Of a stretch of DNA of 64,000 nt, positions 34,020-47,700 are shown piece by piece. This DNA comes from Leucaena leucocephala (taxonomy: Eukaryota > Streptophyta > Magnoliopsida > Fabales > Fabaceae). Numbering within the stretch: the first letter of the stretch is position 1; the number at the start of each line of letters is the position of its first letter. A model generated the notes under the pieces. It saw nothing but the letters and a program-made list of their open reading frames with translations. It made no database searches and was not told the DNA's origin. The stretch spans positions 18,991,989-19,055,988 of the forward strand of contig CM073537.1 in NCBI GenBank assembly GCA_037074615.1, given 5' to 3'. The position numbers were made by a program, and so were the translations under genes.

Positions 34020-36795
34020 ATATGGATTTGCACAATCATTTGAAAGGTACAATGAGGTTTTATTCATAAGGATTTGAATCATGTATTCACCTAAAGCATA
34101 TCCTGAATTGACTTTCAAGACTATTCATTCTTCTTCTATGACTAATGAGACCTATTCACAAGGGGCTTGGATCATCATCTATTCCCTAAAAGCTATGCAA
34201 ATAGTGAAGCCAAATATACATGACTTGCACTATATACAGGAAATTGAGAAATGTAAAAAATTAGAATGTGTCGCATAGAATCTAAGCTCTCTGACTTGCC
34301 ACTATTAGACGCCTTTGTTGGCGAAGTGATGTGGAAGACACCGCCATGAGTATCCTGGGAGACTTCTTGTCTTTATCAAGGTCAGTTATCTTCTTCCAGC
34401 ATGTCTTTGTAGGTTTTGCAGTATCATTCATCATCACAGAGCATTCTGGGGCAGCTCAGAAGCCAATAGAATGGACAACTCCATCTTCCCAGGAGAAACA
34501 TTACAGTATGTGCTAAGATTACTCATGAACTCTTCCTCTATCAATTGTATCTTGTCAGTTACATTATCCTTACCATTTATTAAGCCCCAATAGAAAACCA
34601 CATTGGGCTCAATTTTCTCAGCATCCACATACTCTGTGGGGTTGGGATCACAAAAACCTTGGATTTCCTCCAACTGCATGAGTGAATCCACAATGAGGAT
34701 AACATATCATGAGAATATCATTGGCAATAACTACCTCCTGTCATCACTATTGGGAATACCCAAGTTATAATAAGTGCTTATGATCTATTATATAGCAAGT
34801 GCATCTATGAAATATTTTGACATATTTCTAAGGGACACTTTAATTTCTAGTGATTTTTATACAAAAAAGAAAATCTGTAAAGAGAGAAATGGACATTCCA
34901 GTTTTTTGATAGTGCTACTAACATCAATCTCCATTATTCCTTGCTCCTCTAGTATAAGAAATTTTTTATCCTCAATAATCAATGGAAGTTTGCAGTTACA
35001 CTAAAGATAAATTATTGAAATAGGCATACACTCATTGCTAAGCAACGACCACTCTTGTAACATTCAACTCCATAACCATTTTCATTAGTGATGATAGTCT
35101 AATTTCAAATGTCTAAATTGTAACTCAACTAGATAACATAATCCAAGCGAGGTTCATACCATGAGAAGAAGACCACGAAACCGTGACTTGACCCAGCCAA
35201 CCCAATCTCCAAGATCATCTTTATTAGGAGAAGAGAGGTAAATCTTGGCAAATAGTGAATATTCTTTTGAATATGAAAAAGGCTCAGAAATACTATCCCA
35301 ATGGAAGTCTGAGTTCAAAAGATCCTTCAAAGCAGACAAATAAAGAAATAGACATATTCATAAGCAATCAGTTTTCAATTCGTGACATATATGCAATTTA
35401 TTGAAAGAAAACAGTAGAATATACTTCAATTGCAGTTGTCAAACAAAACCAGAAAGGCACAACATATGAAGCGATATGATTAAGTGCCTCTGAATAAAAT
35501 TATTGACAAAGAAGATAAGATGACAACAAGCATATCAATGTTAATTTTTTTTGAAGAAAAACCATACCCATGTCATGTTACATCCTCGTAGAAACTCAGT
35601 TCTAATGCGATAGAAGGTGCTTCTAGTAATATTTGTATGGCAATACTCATAAGAACTAGATGGAAGCTGTATAGGCATCAAGGATTGTGTCTCTATAGCA
35701 TTTGTTACTGTTGGAAATACTCCTTCTTGCACTATTACTGGTTTAGGCCAGGGCCAAAAGGCAAATGTTTGAAAAAAGTGCATAATTAGAGAATTCGAGG
35801 AGGCATCTGGATGTCTTCGACAAATAAAAGCTCCAAGGACAGCCAAATGAACTCCTCCCAAATAACCATGTAACTGTAAACAAGAATGTACTGTCACATA
35901 AGCTTTAAATGTTGTGTGCTTAAGTACATACTTGAAGCAAAGAATATAAGTGAATGCTACCCTAGTATGGATGCACTTACAGTTCCATACACTCCTCGCC
36001 TTTTTGCCCACAATTTAAGAAATCTCAGCATAGCTTGGAAAGTCTGAAAACAATTTTTGCACATATGAGAGGCAACAAAACCAAAATGAACTAAAGAGGA
36101 ATGAAGCAAAACAGGACAGAGGTTTCAGTCCTTGTTTCCCAAATTAATCAACAAGACATTCTGCTAGTTTTTATATTTTGCAGTACAAAGATATATGTGA
36201 CAAAAGTTCATAAACTTGATGTCATGAGAGAGAAAAAGAGTTGCATGCATTTTACCTCCACATTTGGAATAAGCTGAAGAATATGCTTATTTGCACGAAC
36301 TCCAGACAGGCTTCTCCAGCTGGTACCATCAATATTCCTCATGAAGAATGGGTTTAATATGTCTACATGCTGTGGACCAAAGTCTCAGCAATCCCAATAC
36401 ATCCAGGAAATAAGGGTGAAGGAATTTATTAAACAAAGGCCGAAAAAAAAATAAAAACAATGTTGTGACGCAAAAACTAAACAACTAATTAAAGAGCCAA
36501 TGACATATTTAGTAGAAAATAATGGGCATAAATATTCAATAATTTATTGACTCTTCACATATGTGATTGCTCCAAAAGTCGGGTTAACAAAGGTTCATAC
36601 TTAACAAACGGCCAAAATAAAAAGTTAAATACTTAACAACTAAACACACTCACCTCTGGAACATATAATAATTTAAGTCGGGCATATGGTAGATCAATTG
36701 AAATACCATCAAACTTAAACCTCATTAAAGGCACTTTTGCACCCTTAACACATTGTATCTCAGATACTTCGGGCCTCTTTTTGAGCATGTCATGC
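34020..36795 (-). repeat. Right arm of the large inverted repeat (3' half and 3' flank of PAPS3)
   Basis: Partner of 28850-33260. Contains exons 5 (most of it) to 10 plus downstream UTR of the intact gene; the similarity stops inside exon 5. Confidence 0.9.
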
Positions 36796-39458
36796 AAACA
36801 AACAAAAAAGTCCTCCTGCATAAATCATAGGCCATGGAAATCAAGACCATTATTGCACTGCCAAATAGAAAATTATTGATAAATAGAAGAATACAAATAC
36901 AATAGACTTACAGCCATTGAAGCAAAGAAAGGAGCAACACAGAGAGCATCGATATCAGAATCTGGACTGTGAACCTGAACATATGCAAAAGTTTAGAAGA
37001 CAAAACAAGTTTTTTGACATTTCAAGAAGTTGTGGCAAATCACCAAAAAAAAAATGTTAGCTGAATATTAAAAAGTAAACATAGAGCCTTCAGCTTTAGC
37101 AGTCATTAATGACCCCCCCGCCCCCAACAAAAAGAAAAAAAAAAGGCTTAGATAGTCGAAAGACAAAGTAACAGTGCTTTAATAGGCAAGAGCTTAGACC
37201 AGACAAAGACAAAGCAGTTCATCATTTAATCGTGGGTCACAACTCATTTCATGTAATATAACTCCTCCAAACAAACAAAAAAAGAAAAAGAAAAAAGAAA
37301 TATGAACAGTGTTTTATTCATCAAGGAACATCTAACAAAGCTAGAGTATCAATGGGTTTAGGGTCTAGGGTTGGGAGTTTGCTTACTTTATTTATGCCTA
37401 TGTTCACTTTAAGTGAAAGCCTGTAGTTCAGTCAAGTGTCAATAAAAAAATTCACATGTCTAGCAAGCGACCATTTTATGAACACACACAAACGCACATA
37501 CATGTAAATTTTTGCCAAGGAGCCCTTGAATCAGGTAAAGAACTTTAATAGTGAAAATGCAATATGATCAACCAAATTCAAAATGTTATATTTCCAAACT
37601 TCAACCACTGGACCAAGACATAAAATATAAATAGCAAACTAGCATCTTTGAAATTGTATGACACAAACTGAAATTGAGAGGACTTACTCCAAGGCCATAA
37701 GATCCATACGTCAATATGGTGGCTGAAGTGACAGAAATTTGGTGCCTGGGAAGTCCACGATTCTGTGCAACCTTCTTAATCCAAGATGAAACAATCTACA
37801 AAGTTATGTGCAACATCAAATAAACAGGTTTAGAAATGAGGTGATACAATAGAAGTGCAGGATTGGTAATTGACTGATAATATCGGCAAGATAGTATTAC
37901 CAAAAAAAATATCATCAGATAGTACAACATAGAACATTTTAAAACAATTATTCCAATGCAAGCATATAAAAAAGGAAACAAATACAAGATCGAAAGTTAT
38001 AAGGGAATCCTAACTTGAACCTCTGCATTCATCATGTGGCAGCTAGCAATCTTCACATAAGATATTCTGATCAAAATGTCCCTACTCTTTCACTAAAAGG
38101 AACAATAGTTGCATCTATCGTGCTGTGGAAAAATACCTCAAATACACTGACATCGATTACATCTTTAAGTGAAAGAGTGGGTTTATATAACTAGTAGCAT
38201 TGCCCATGAATAATGCTTGCATCTTATATGAGTAACATATACTGCACAAGCCTTGTTGGAGTCGTTACAATGTTATCACAACACATCAACACCTTTCATA
38301 ATTGGCACATAAATGGCACTGGAATTACAAAACAATCCTAAGTCTGTTAAGGGAATGATTGGAATTGTAAATTCATGATATTTCATCATGTAGAATCATG
38401 GATATGTTGTCAAACTATCAATACCAAAATCTTTCCTACATGTGAAAGAATCAAGAAAATATGATTTCACAGATATGGAAAAACAATGCATTTCCCTTTC
38501 TTTAACAGAGATTAGAATCATGAATTCATAATTTTATATGTTAGCTTTCACACCTAAGGTACGATACAACACACCATGGTGCAAAAAAGAAAGAAAGCAT
38601 CTTCAAAAAAGATTGTCCAAGAAAGTGAGAACTATTTTTATCACAATTTCTCCGAGAGTGAAAAAGAACGGATGCGTAGATGTCATGTATCCATAGCGCT
38701 AATCAACTAAACAAGTACCCTAGACATAAAAGATTCTAATACGTCAAAACCACAATTAATTGGCCCAAAAATATGGGATTGTCACGGGCAAGACAAAACA
38801 CAGTTCTATTTCCCAATCAGGACACTTTAAATGCCAAATATACTTTAGAAATATCAGAAAAAGAACGCAATATCTAACGCACAAAAGACATGACATTGTG
38901 GAAAAAGTAGAATGAGTAAAAGGAGGAGATCAAGTAAAATGCTATGTTGAGCAAGAAAACCTGTTTGAGCTTCTGAATGGCAACTTTCCTTCTTGACTCG
39001 TCTTTGGGCAACGGAACAAGTCCTTCATCGGCCATCAACTGCAAATTGAATTGAACCCAGAATCATAACGCCAGAAACTAAAAACACACAACCCCCAAGA
39101 AGCCACAAGAAAAGAGAATATTGAAACAAGAAAGAACTACAAGAAACACAAAACAAACAAAAATAGTTGCCTCCAAAAGAAATATTACCTGATGCAAAGA
39201 CATTGATCTTTCCTCGTCTACCTTGATGAGGAGTGCTGGATTCAGAGGGCACAGTGCAGAAGCCGGTAAGGTTGGATTATGATGAACCAGCACCCCGGAG
39301 GGTGGCGGCGGCGGCACAGAAGGACCAGTCAACGAAAACGAATGACGAAGAAAGGGAATGTTGAGGTTCACATTTCCAGAATCATCGAACTGGTTATGCA
39401 AACTGGGAAGGAAAACGATGCCACTTTGAATCGGTTGGTGATAAGCATGCGCTTCCAT
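34434..39458 (-). CDS. PAPS3: Poly(A) polymerase, PAPS3-like (10 exons, complete)
   Basis: Adds poly(A) to RNA 3' ends using ATP. Exons on the minus strand: 39189-39458, 38961-39038, 37688-37795, 36912-36974, 36654-36815, 36256-36369, 35981-36043, 35568-35873, 35160-35324, 34434-34673. All introns are GT-AG and the exons join in frame to 522 residues. The nucleotidyltransferase core has the catalytic pattern SPDSDIDAL (Asp159 and Asp161 of the predicted protein) and the third Asp in GISIDLPYA (Asp214). RNA-binding and central domains follow (RSLSGVRAN, FLKLWAKRRGVYG, FCDPNPTEY). It ends shortly after the catalytic module and lacks the long nuclear-localisation tail of PAPS1/2/4, matching the short PAPS3 isoform of Arabidopsis (At3g06560 by recall). 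The start is the ATG at 39458; an upstream in-frame codon at 39479 is TTG. A proline run (PSVPPPPPSG) lies in exon 1. Confidence 0.92.
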
Positions 39459-41980
39459 ACAAATAGCAAGCCCCACCAAAAGAAAAATATGGTCCGGGAG
39501 AAGACAAAATCAAGAAGATGCACAAAATAAAAACAAAATCGATTCCAATGGTCAGCGTTAGTTACTCCAGAATCCAAAAGCCGAAAGGATCATTAACTTA
39601 GTTGCTTTCCGTTATGATCCTCCCCGATAAAAATTCAAAAGCCACCCCGTATTCAGAACAGCTCTCGCCTTTCTTTATCTCTCTTTACGTAACTTCTTAC
39701 TCAGACTTTCTCCTTTGTATCCCTCCAACTGCTCTGCTTTGCATGCTTTCTTCGAGCTTAAAATCTATGTCAGAGTTGGAAAATGGAAATACGTTTTGAG
39801 GCCACTGCGCTGTCTGCGCATTCTTGCGCCGCATCAGACACGTGCCTCTGTATATCGGTGCCAACTGTAAGGATCCAAAAGATTTGTTAGCTCTAGCGCC
39901 TGACCAGAATTTGTCACCCGCGCCACGTTATCCAATGGTCGGTCCGGTGCATTTGCCCGAATCTTGGATTTTCTTTTGGAAAATTAGATTTGTTTTTTTT
40001 TTTACCTGATTGGAAGATTAGATTCAGTTGCGGTAATTTTGACTCACCGATTTTAACATTACCAAAATTAATTTTCTGAATTTTAAATTATAACTCAGCA
40101 ATAGGTGGATAAAGAGAATCATGGATAGTTCTGATGCTTGCCCTTTTTTTTTTTTTGGGTTAAATGGGCTTCTTTTTTTTTTCACCTAAATCTTTTAAAA
40201 GAATTAGGCTTATATACGAGTCAATAGGGTAAAGTCTCTCTTCCTTTTAGACGATACTAATGATAGATAAAACGAATTATATATTACCCTTAAGCGTAAA
40301 CTTAAGCACTAAGAGTTAGGATACATTCTTAAATACTGTAACTAAAATTATAATAAAATAATACTTCATAAAAATTAAATATACTCTAAATAGTCATATA
40401 TTTTATATTTTTACTAGTTAAAATTAGCTAGGATAGCAGGCTTCTTTTGTTTTTGTTTCCCTGTTTTATTTTGCCTTATTTTGAAGGTTCTAGCTTGTTA
40501 GCTCTATGGCTCAAGGCCCGTCTGTTCACAAAAGAAAGATTCTGTGAAGGTTATGATTCTCTTTTTTCTTTTCCTTTCTTTAAAAAAATTAACTAAATTC
40601 ACCACCCGAATGTTAATACTATTTTGGTAATTTAGTACACATAATGGCAAAGCTTTTTAGATTTAATTAACATTTTTGGGGGTAATTAATTGGTTGGAAA
40701 GAGTTATCCAATAAGCGTTTAGTTGGAGAATTTGTGTGGTTGGAATGTTCAAACAACCTAGAAAGTGGCCAGAATTTTTTTTTTAACAAAAAAGACATAT
40801 TTCTTTCACTAAAATCAAAACACATCTTCAAAATTTAGAAAGCCCTAACAAAAAATTTACAAAATTTCTTACTAAAAAAATCCTCATAATAATAATAAAA
40901 ATTAAATTTATATTTTTATGAGATATAAATTTATTTTTTATTATCTATTCTAACTCTAATCGGCACATATGGTAAGAATCTAAATTAAAAATTACAACGC
41001 AACATTTTCTTGTACTCATTAATTTAAAACAGCCCAAAATGCAAAGAGAGGCCCAACTCGATGATCGTTAGTTTGGGTTTGACCCTTAAGCAGTTATGAT
41101 TTCACCAAATCACGCTTTCGCTCCCATCCTAACTAATCCAACGAAATCCTAATCTCTCACTCAAACCTTGTGATCTATCTACGAGTACTTAATTACGTCT
41201 TCCACATGGCAAAGAATGGACATGACGCTTAAAGTATAATCCATCTTTTAAAAATATTATTTATTATAATTTTAAAAAATATTTTAACTTTTATATACTT
41301 AAATTTATACTCGATAATAATAAATAATTTGTCATCCTCAACATTAACATTTATAAAAATTTTACTCTAATTTTAGATTAAAGTGAACCCGTCACTTTTC
41401 AATAAATTTTATACCCACGAACAAAAATTACGTCTTCTACACAGTTGGGACATAAATATGTATGTTTTTGTTTCTTGCCAATCAAATATGTCACGCAACA
41501 TGGCCAATGTTTTATTACAATTCGGGCATGGTTCTTCAAATATTCCTAAATATTTTTCTGAAATTTTGTCAGAGTTGAAAAGTATGGATATTTTACCTTT
41601 TTAAAAAACAAATAAGTTTGTGTGTGTGTGTTGTTGTTGTTGGGGTTCGGATAAGAAATTATGAGTTTTCTATCCAGATGAAAGAGCCTCCTGGAAAATA
41701 TCATCAAAGTGATCTCAAGTTGGAAAATTAAGAAACGCTAACTGGCATAGTTCGTTGATTCGAAAGAATCGCAATAAATCGATGATTTGGAATAACAGTT
41801 AGGAAGGAAATCCCAAAATACTGTCCGAAAGAAACGCCGCAACCTAATGTTTCAATCTCCAACTCAAGAACGATCGGAAATATGCCGGAAAATAGGTCAA
41901 CAGCTTGAGGACAAACGAAGCAAATCTATAGCTATTTTGAAACTACATGTAAAAATAATGGAGAAAGAAAGAACAAAAAG
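39459..41980. other. PAPS3 promoter side and intergenic DNA
   Basis: 39459-39850 is GC-richer and probably contains the PAPS3 5' UTR and promoter. Beyond it the DNA is AT-rich, with repeat copy C at 40245-40435 and a segment near 40860-40950 resembling 28020-28200. Small ORFs at 39824-40009 and 41383-41604 (the latter lacks an ATG) have no family signature. Confidence 0.5.
40245..40435 (+). repeat. Dispersed repeat family, copy C
   Basis: Begins CGATACTAATGATAG and contains ACCCTTAAGCGTAAACTTAA, ACTAAGAGTTAGGATA and AATTATAATAAAATAATACT, corresponding in order to copies A and B near 15 kb. Confidence 0.65.
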
Positions 41981-41988
41981 AAGGTGAA

Positions 41989-42228
41989 TCAGAGAGTGCA
42001 GCCACAGAAGAGGAAGAAGTAGCAAAGCATGGAGAGCAAGGCCAGAGACTCCAATACCGTCACGAAAGCCCAGGTGACGTCGTCCACTATGGAGAAATCG
42101 AAATTCAGCCTCCGTAGACTCTCCAGGCTCCAATCGCTCGTCCACCGGAACACCGACGACGGCAGAGAAAAATCGAACTCTGGCCATCGGAAGACCTCCC
42201 CGTACCACCACCTCCACCTCGAGCACAT
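41989..42228 (-). CDS. Small aromatic-rich membrane protein (79 aa), putative
   Basis: Single-exon ORF starting ATG at 42228. The first 50 residues are unusually rich in Trp, Phe and Asp (motifs WPEFDF, FRWTSDWSLESL, LNFDFSIVDD). The C-terminus is a hydrophobic helix ending FFLFCGCTL, consistent with a tail-anchored protein. The alternation of W/F/D looks like a conserved plant small protein, but I cannot name it. An overlapping 127-codon plus-strand ORF (42029-42412) and a 114-codon minus-strand ORF in another frame (41897-42241) compete for the same DNA; the 79-aa frame has the most protein-like composition. Its function is unknown. Confidence 0.5.
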   Translation of the reverse strand: MCSRWRWWYGEVFRWPEFDFSLPSSVFRWTSDWSLESLRRLNFDFSIVDDVTWAFVTVLESLALLSMLCYFFLFCGCTL

Positions 42229-42241
42229 GTTGCCGGAGCAA

Positions 42242-44500
42242 TTAATCGGAGCTGTTTGGTACTTTTTTATTTGTTCTATTTTGGGAATTTATTTGGCCTT
42301 TTTTATCATTTATAGATACCTTTCCCAGATAAATGAAGGAGATGTGAGATGGTTCAGCATGTATAGACGTGCAGGTGTGGGGTTGTTGGCGCGTGATATT
42401 TTATCTCATTGATTTTTTTTTCTTACCATAGTTATTATCCCTTCGATTTTCTTTTTCCAGTTTTATCCATGGTTACGTTTCTAGAGATAATTACTTCGTC
42501 TATATTATTATTGTAATATAAAATGTGTAACAATTAATATTCATATTATACATATATATATTATCACGAGTTCGTCTTACTTTTTTTTTATTTAGTATCC
42601 TACGAATTTTTGTCCGTTTCAATAAATAAATTTTTTAATATTTAAATTTATATTATTATTTTTATATGATGAAACTTTTTATCATATCACTAAAGACTTG
42701 TTGATTTTTTTGTATATATTACTAAACATAGAAAATATAGTTATTATTAAATAGATGTGTAGTAAAATAAAAAATTAACTTGTTACACAATCAAATACAA
42801 TCATATTTGTAAAGGAACTCATTTTTATGTTGACAAATTAGTTCGCTATATTCATTCAAGCTAATATGTGTAATGAATGAATGTGTTGCGTATAGTTTCT
42901 AGTTTGTTCTTGGATATGGATTGATGCCATGACTACTTTCATTTTTCTGTTGAAAAGAACTAGGGAAAATAAATTAATTAAATGGGGACATATGGCAGCG
43001 TTTGGTTTCAAGCGCTAGGGAGTGTCGGTGACAAAATTTGAAGGAAAACTGGTTTTGAAGGAGACATTATTGTGGTGTGAAAGGTGAATATTGAGGTGGC
43101 ATTGTGGGCCATGCAAAAATGGGAGAAAGCAGCTTCTTACCTATTCCCTCCTTATGTCTCTCCTGTAAAGTGGTCTCGTTTTTAGATCATTCCTCTTCTA
43201 TTTATTACTTTTTTTTAAAAAAAAATATGACTAATTAAAAAATTCATGTTTATGTTTATTTTTTCACATTTGTTTGTATGGGAGCAGATGTAGCTTCTGT
43301 GAGAGAGAAGAATCAATATAGCTATTACTAAAACTACTTTTGAAATGCCATCTAAACATAGGCCAGAGATTTCAAAATGGCTATTATTGTCTTTATTACA
43401 AGTTATTTGTTGAAGAAATATTTAATCATAAATATAAATCACTTATAATTGTTAATGACCTTTTTCAATTTTATCTCTCTTTAGAGACATAAAAATGATT
43501 TATAAATATATATATAGAGAGAGAGGGAATATTTTAATAAGGATAAACTTAAATAATTTTATCATGTTTAATATATTTTTAATATATAAAAAAAATTATA
43601 AATAATTTATAATAAAGATGAAAAGTAGCACTTGCTATCAACAAAAACAAAATCACCACCACACTAAATATTAATGAAGTGAATCATCGTATAAACATTT
43701 TCAATTTCTATATAATTATTACTTCTATCTTTAATGTAAATTTAATTTAATTAATTTAGATAAATTAAAAAAATTAGTTAAATTAAAAAATATTACAAAA
43801 CATCCATACAAACACAATGACACAACTGTAACTCTAAGATACAGCTGGAACACGATCAATTGAATGGGAAATCTAGTATGACCAGTACTATATTTTTCAC
43901 AACTTTATTATTATTCTTATCCTTTTAATCCGATTCAAGTTTTATAAATTAAAAGAAAACTGTTTTCCCATTAATAAATATTGACGAGCAAGAGTTATTA
44001 AAACAAGTTAAATCTAGTAATAAATATGAGGTTTTAAATTTAAATCTAATTTTAATATATTTATGTAGGCTTTTGTATAATTTGTATTAAATAAAAAAAG
44101 TATTACGTAAAAATGATTGAATATATAAAGAGCATTATTAACAAGATCATTTAATAAATCGATAAGTAAGAGTTTCTAAAATAACAAATTAAACTAATGT
44201 TTTAATAAGTTAATTTTGGATGTTGTTGACAAGTAGAGATGTAAATAGGTTAAGTTTAGCTTAAATAGGTTTAAGCCTCTAAATAATGGTGGGGGAATTT
44301 TTTAAAAGTAAGGATTTTTTATTTATTTTTATAATGCTATCAACAAGTATCCGAGATTTTTAACAAAATTTTCGGAATGTTTTGAATTTTATTTAGTGGT
44401 CTGATAATAAAATTCTCCAATTTTAATTTTAGAGTATTTTTCTCCCCACGCAACAGAAGAGAGTAAAGACGAGTGAATTGATTCGGCGGAAGGGAGCATT
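42242..44500. other. AT-rich intergenic DNA
   Basis: No gene recognised. The right end (about 44440-44764) is GC-richer, with CT-rich stretches that fit the promoter and 5' UTR of the RWA gene. A short GA run occurs at 43515-43527. Confidence 0.5.
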
Positions 44501-44764
44501 CTCAACGACTATCCAGAGTGGGGCATCACATTTATAGAGAGGAATAATAACTCGTCGGTGAGTGGTTCGAACTCGTTTCGGTTCATCTCACTTTCTCCCA
44601 TTTCTTGCTCTCTTCTTCTCTCTCACTCAACAAAGTCACCATTGCTTCTCCGCAAATTCTTGTACTTCTCTGCTAGATCTGCTCTCGGATCTTGATCGCA
44701 TTCATTGCTCCTTCGTTTTCTGCTCCAATTACCGTGATTGCAGTGGCCTGATTCTTCTTCCAAT

Positions 44765-47700
44765 ATGATTATCTCCAGTCCCGTGACTCCTGGTCAGGTA
44801 CTTCTTCCTGCTTCTTCTTCTCTCAGATCTCGCACTATTTTGTTTTATTTTTTAATGCTGTATAATGAAATGTAGCGCAACTTTGAATTTCGATGTTTTT
44901 ATGGTGAGGTTAGTGTAATGAACTAACCTGCTATCAGTCGCCTTTTTTGGTTTTCAACTTAGTTCTTTATTTACTGTTCTTGTCTAGTTCTTTATTTACT
45001 GTTCTTGTCTGCAGGTTTCGTGCCTGCTTGGAATTATTCCTGTCGTTGCCGCATGGATATATTCGGAGATATTGGAGTATCGGAAAAATTCATTCACTTC
45101 CAAAGTGTGAGTTTGATTGGTTATTCCACTCTAGTTGCTCGTGCGGGTGTAATAGTTATATTTTGCAGGGGAATGCATTGTATTATTATCTTGCATTTCC
45201 GAGCTGTCTGATAAATCAAGTAGGAAATATAAGCACTTGGCTTCCGTAGAATTGACAAGCGTATATTTTGAAGTATTTGATTCTCTAACAATGACTTCTG
45301 TTATGGATTATTACCTGTGGTGTTTGTGCAAACGGTTTCTTCTCTAGACAGAATTTCAGAATTTGAGATTTTTAATTTTATAATTGTGTGCTATGTTGTA
45401 GTTTTGTTCCAAATTATCTCAAACTTTAGCTGTTTTCGTTTGCCGGATGAGTTTAGAGAGAGGGAAAAAATTGGTAGATGATCATCCCAGAAGTGTTATT
45501 TTATTTGGTTCAATAAGGATAGATTTGGAAATTAAGCACTTATCACCATTATTAGTAATAAATTTGTTTTTATTGGATGGTACTAGTAGGACTTCGGATG
45601 TCAATTTGGTTGAAATGAGCAGTAATGCTGTTAAAGAAGAGGATACAGCAGCTTTATTAGAGGGGGGAGCCTTGCAGACAGCCTCTCCAAAAGCTCGAAG
45701 TTCCACATCACCAATATTTCGGTTTGTAAAAGAAGACCTTCTCCTCTTGCTTACTGTAATTCTGGCTCTATCTTTGCTTAATCTAAATCTTTATACTCTT
45801 GCACTCCTATTTATTTCTTCAGATTCCTTTTGATGGATGAAAGTTTTCTGATTGAAAACCGTTTGACCCTTCGAGCAATGTAAGTGGAATATGTGATTCT
45901 ACATGTGCTTTGTTAGTTGGATCAAGATACTGACTTTTGTTTCATTTGCTCTTCTCTGTTCCAGGTCTGAATTTGGCCTCCTTTTGGTTTATTTTTATTT
46001 GTGTGATCGTACGGATGTGTTTAACTCATCAAAAAAGGTTAGTAAATTTTGATACTTCATCTTTATAATTCACTTATTATTTCTTAATGCTCTCCTTTTT
46101 TTTTTATCGGATGTGCTATTCAACATGTGCAAGTTGCAGCAAGTTTCCCGTGGCTTTTTAGCTGACACCTACCAAGACATTTTGCAATGTTCCAGTATAA
46201 TTATGTTTTTATTTTGATTTATATTTCTAGTTTTGTCATACTTGTAGCCATCGCAGACACTCTTTTGTGGTTTTGTTTATTAGGTTGTCAAACAACCGTT
46301 AAAGATTGAAACCTTTATTTCACAATTTAATATTGAAATAACTGTTGTGAGGGGGAAAACCATGGTCATTAGAGTTTTTTATGATTTGTCACTTCAATTT
46401 TGCAAAACGAAGACAAAACAAGTTTCGGTGAAAAGTGGAAGTTAGTAAGGTAAGAGAGATTTTTCAGACAAATGAGTGGAATCGAGCATAAAATAAAGGA
46501 ATATATATATAAAGAATAGATACAGGATAACAACATTATTTGTCGCATTAGTTCATGTTTATTCTGCCACTGTTGCAAGTTCCCAGCATTAGTGGCCATA
46601 GGCTAGCACAAGTTAGTACTCCAGCTCAACCTTGTTATATCTATGAATTCATTGTGATGACTCTGACATTTCATAATTGAGTATGATGTCTCTGTACATT
46701 TTCTTTTCGGTGCTTTGTATTTACACATGTTACAGATAAAATGTTCTCGTCTGGCATATTTTAAACTTCAGTACAAATTACTGATTGGCATGCCTCTGAC
46801 ATTTCATATCACTATTATCTTTTGCTCTGTTACATATTTAATGTATTATTATTGATATGATTTTTGGGGAAAACTGACAATTGTCTTTCTTGCAGAGTTA
46901 CAACAAGGATCTTTTCTGGTTTCTCTATTCCCTCCTCATCATAGTTTCGGCAATGACTTCTTTTAAGATACATCATGACAAGTCTCCGTTCTCTGGAAAA
47001 TCCATACTTTATTTGAATAGGCACCAGACTGAAGAATGGAAAGGCTGGATGCAGGTTGAACACTATTTGATGATGCCATATCTAAGAATTCTCCTATTAT
47101 TCTGCAATTGGGGAATTACAATTTAAATTTGGTTTGGATCTTTCCATCAGATTTTTTATGACGCGCCTGTAAACTTGTTGATGTTTTGTTTTGATGCTGC
47201 TACCATTTGACATATGGTGCCTTTCCTGTGGTCTCATTCTTTCTGCTCACAGGTTTTGTTTTTAATGTACCATTACTTTGCTGCATCTGAGATCTATAAT
47301 GCAATTCGTGTATTCATTGCTGCATATGTCTGGATGACTGGTTTTGGGAACTTCTCATATTATTATGTACGGAAAGATTTTAGTCTTGGAAGGTTTGCTC
47401 AGGTATGCCAATGTCTTGAACTGTAAGCATGCTTTTGAATATTTGGTAACCGGTCTGCTATGACTGTAAAGTCTTACTCACGCTGCTTTTTTGGTTGAGC
47501 AGATGATGTGGCGCCTTAATTTCTTGGTGGCGTTCTGCTGTATTGTCCTTAACAACAGTTATATGTTATATTACATCTGTCCTATGCATACTCTTTTCAC
47601 TCTTATGGTTTATGGGGCACTTGGTATTCTGAACAAGTACAATGAGAATGGGTCAGTTATTGCAGCAAAAATCATTGCTTGCTTCTTGGTGGTGATACTA

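Noticed and set aside
41383..41604. 73-codon plus-strand ORF
   Set aside because: It begins with GTG rather than ATG, lies in AT-rich intergenic DNA, and shows no family signature.
42029..42412. 127-codon plus-strand ORF, basic and Ser/Arg-rich with a hydrophobic stretch
   Set aside because: Probably the antisense shadow of the minus-strand 79-residue frame; kept as an alternative, not annotated.
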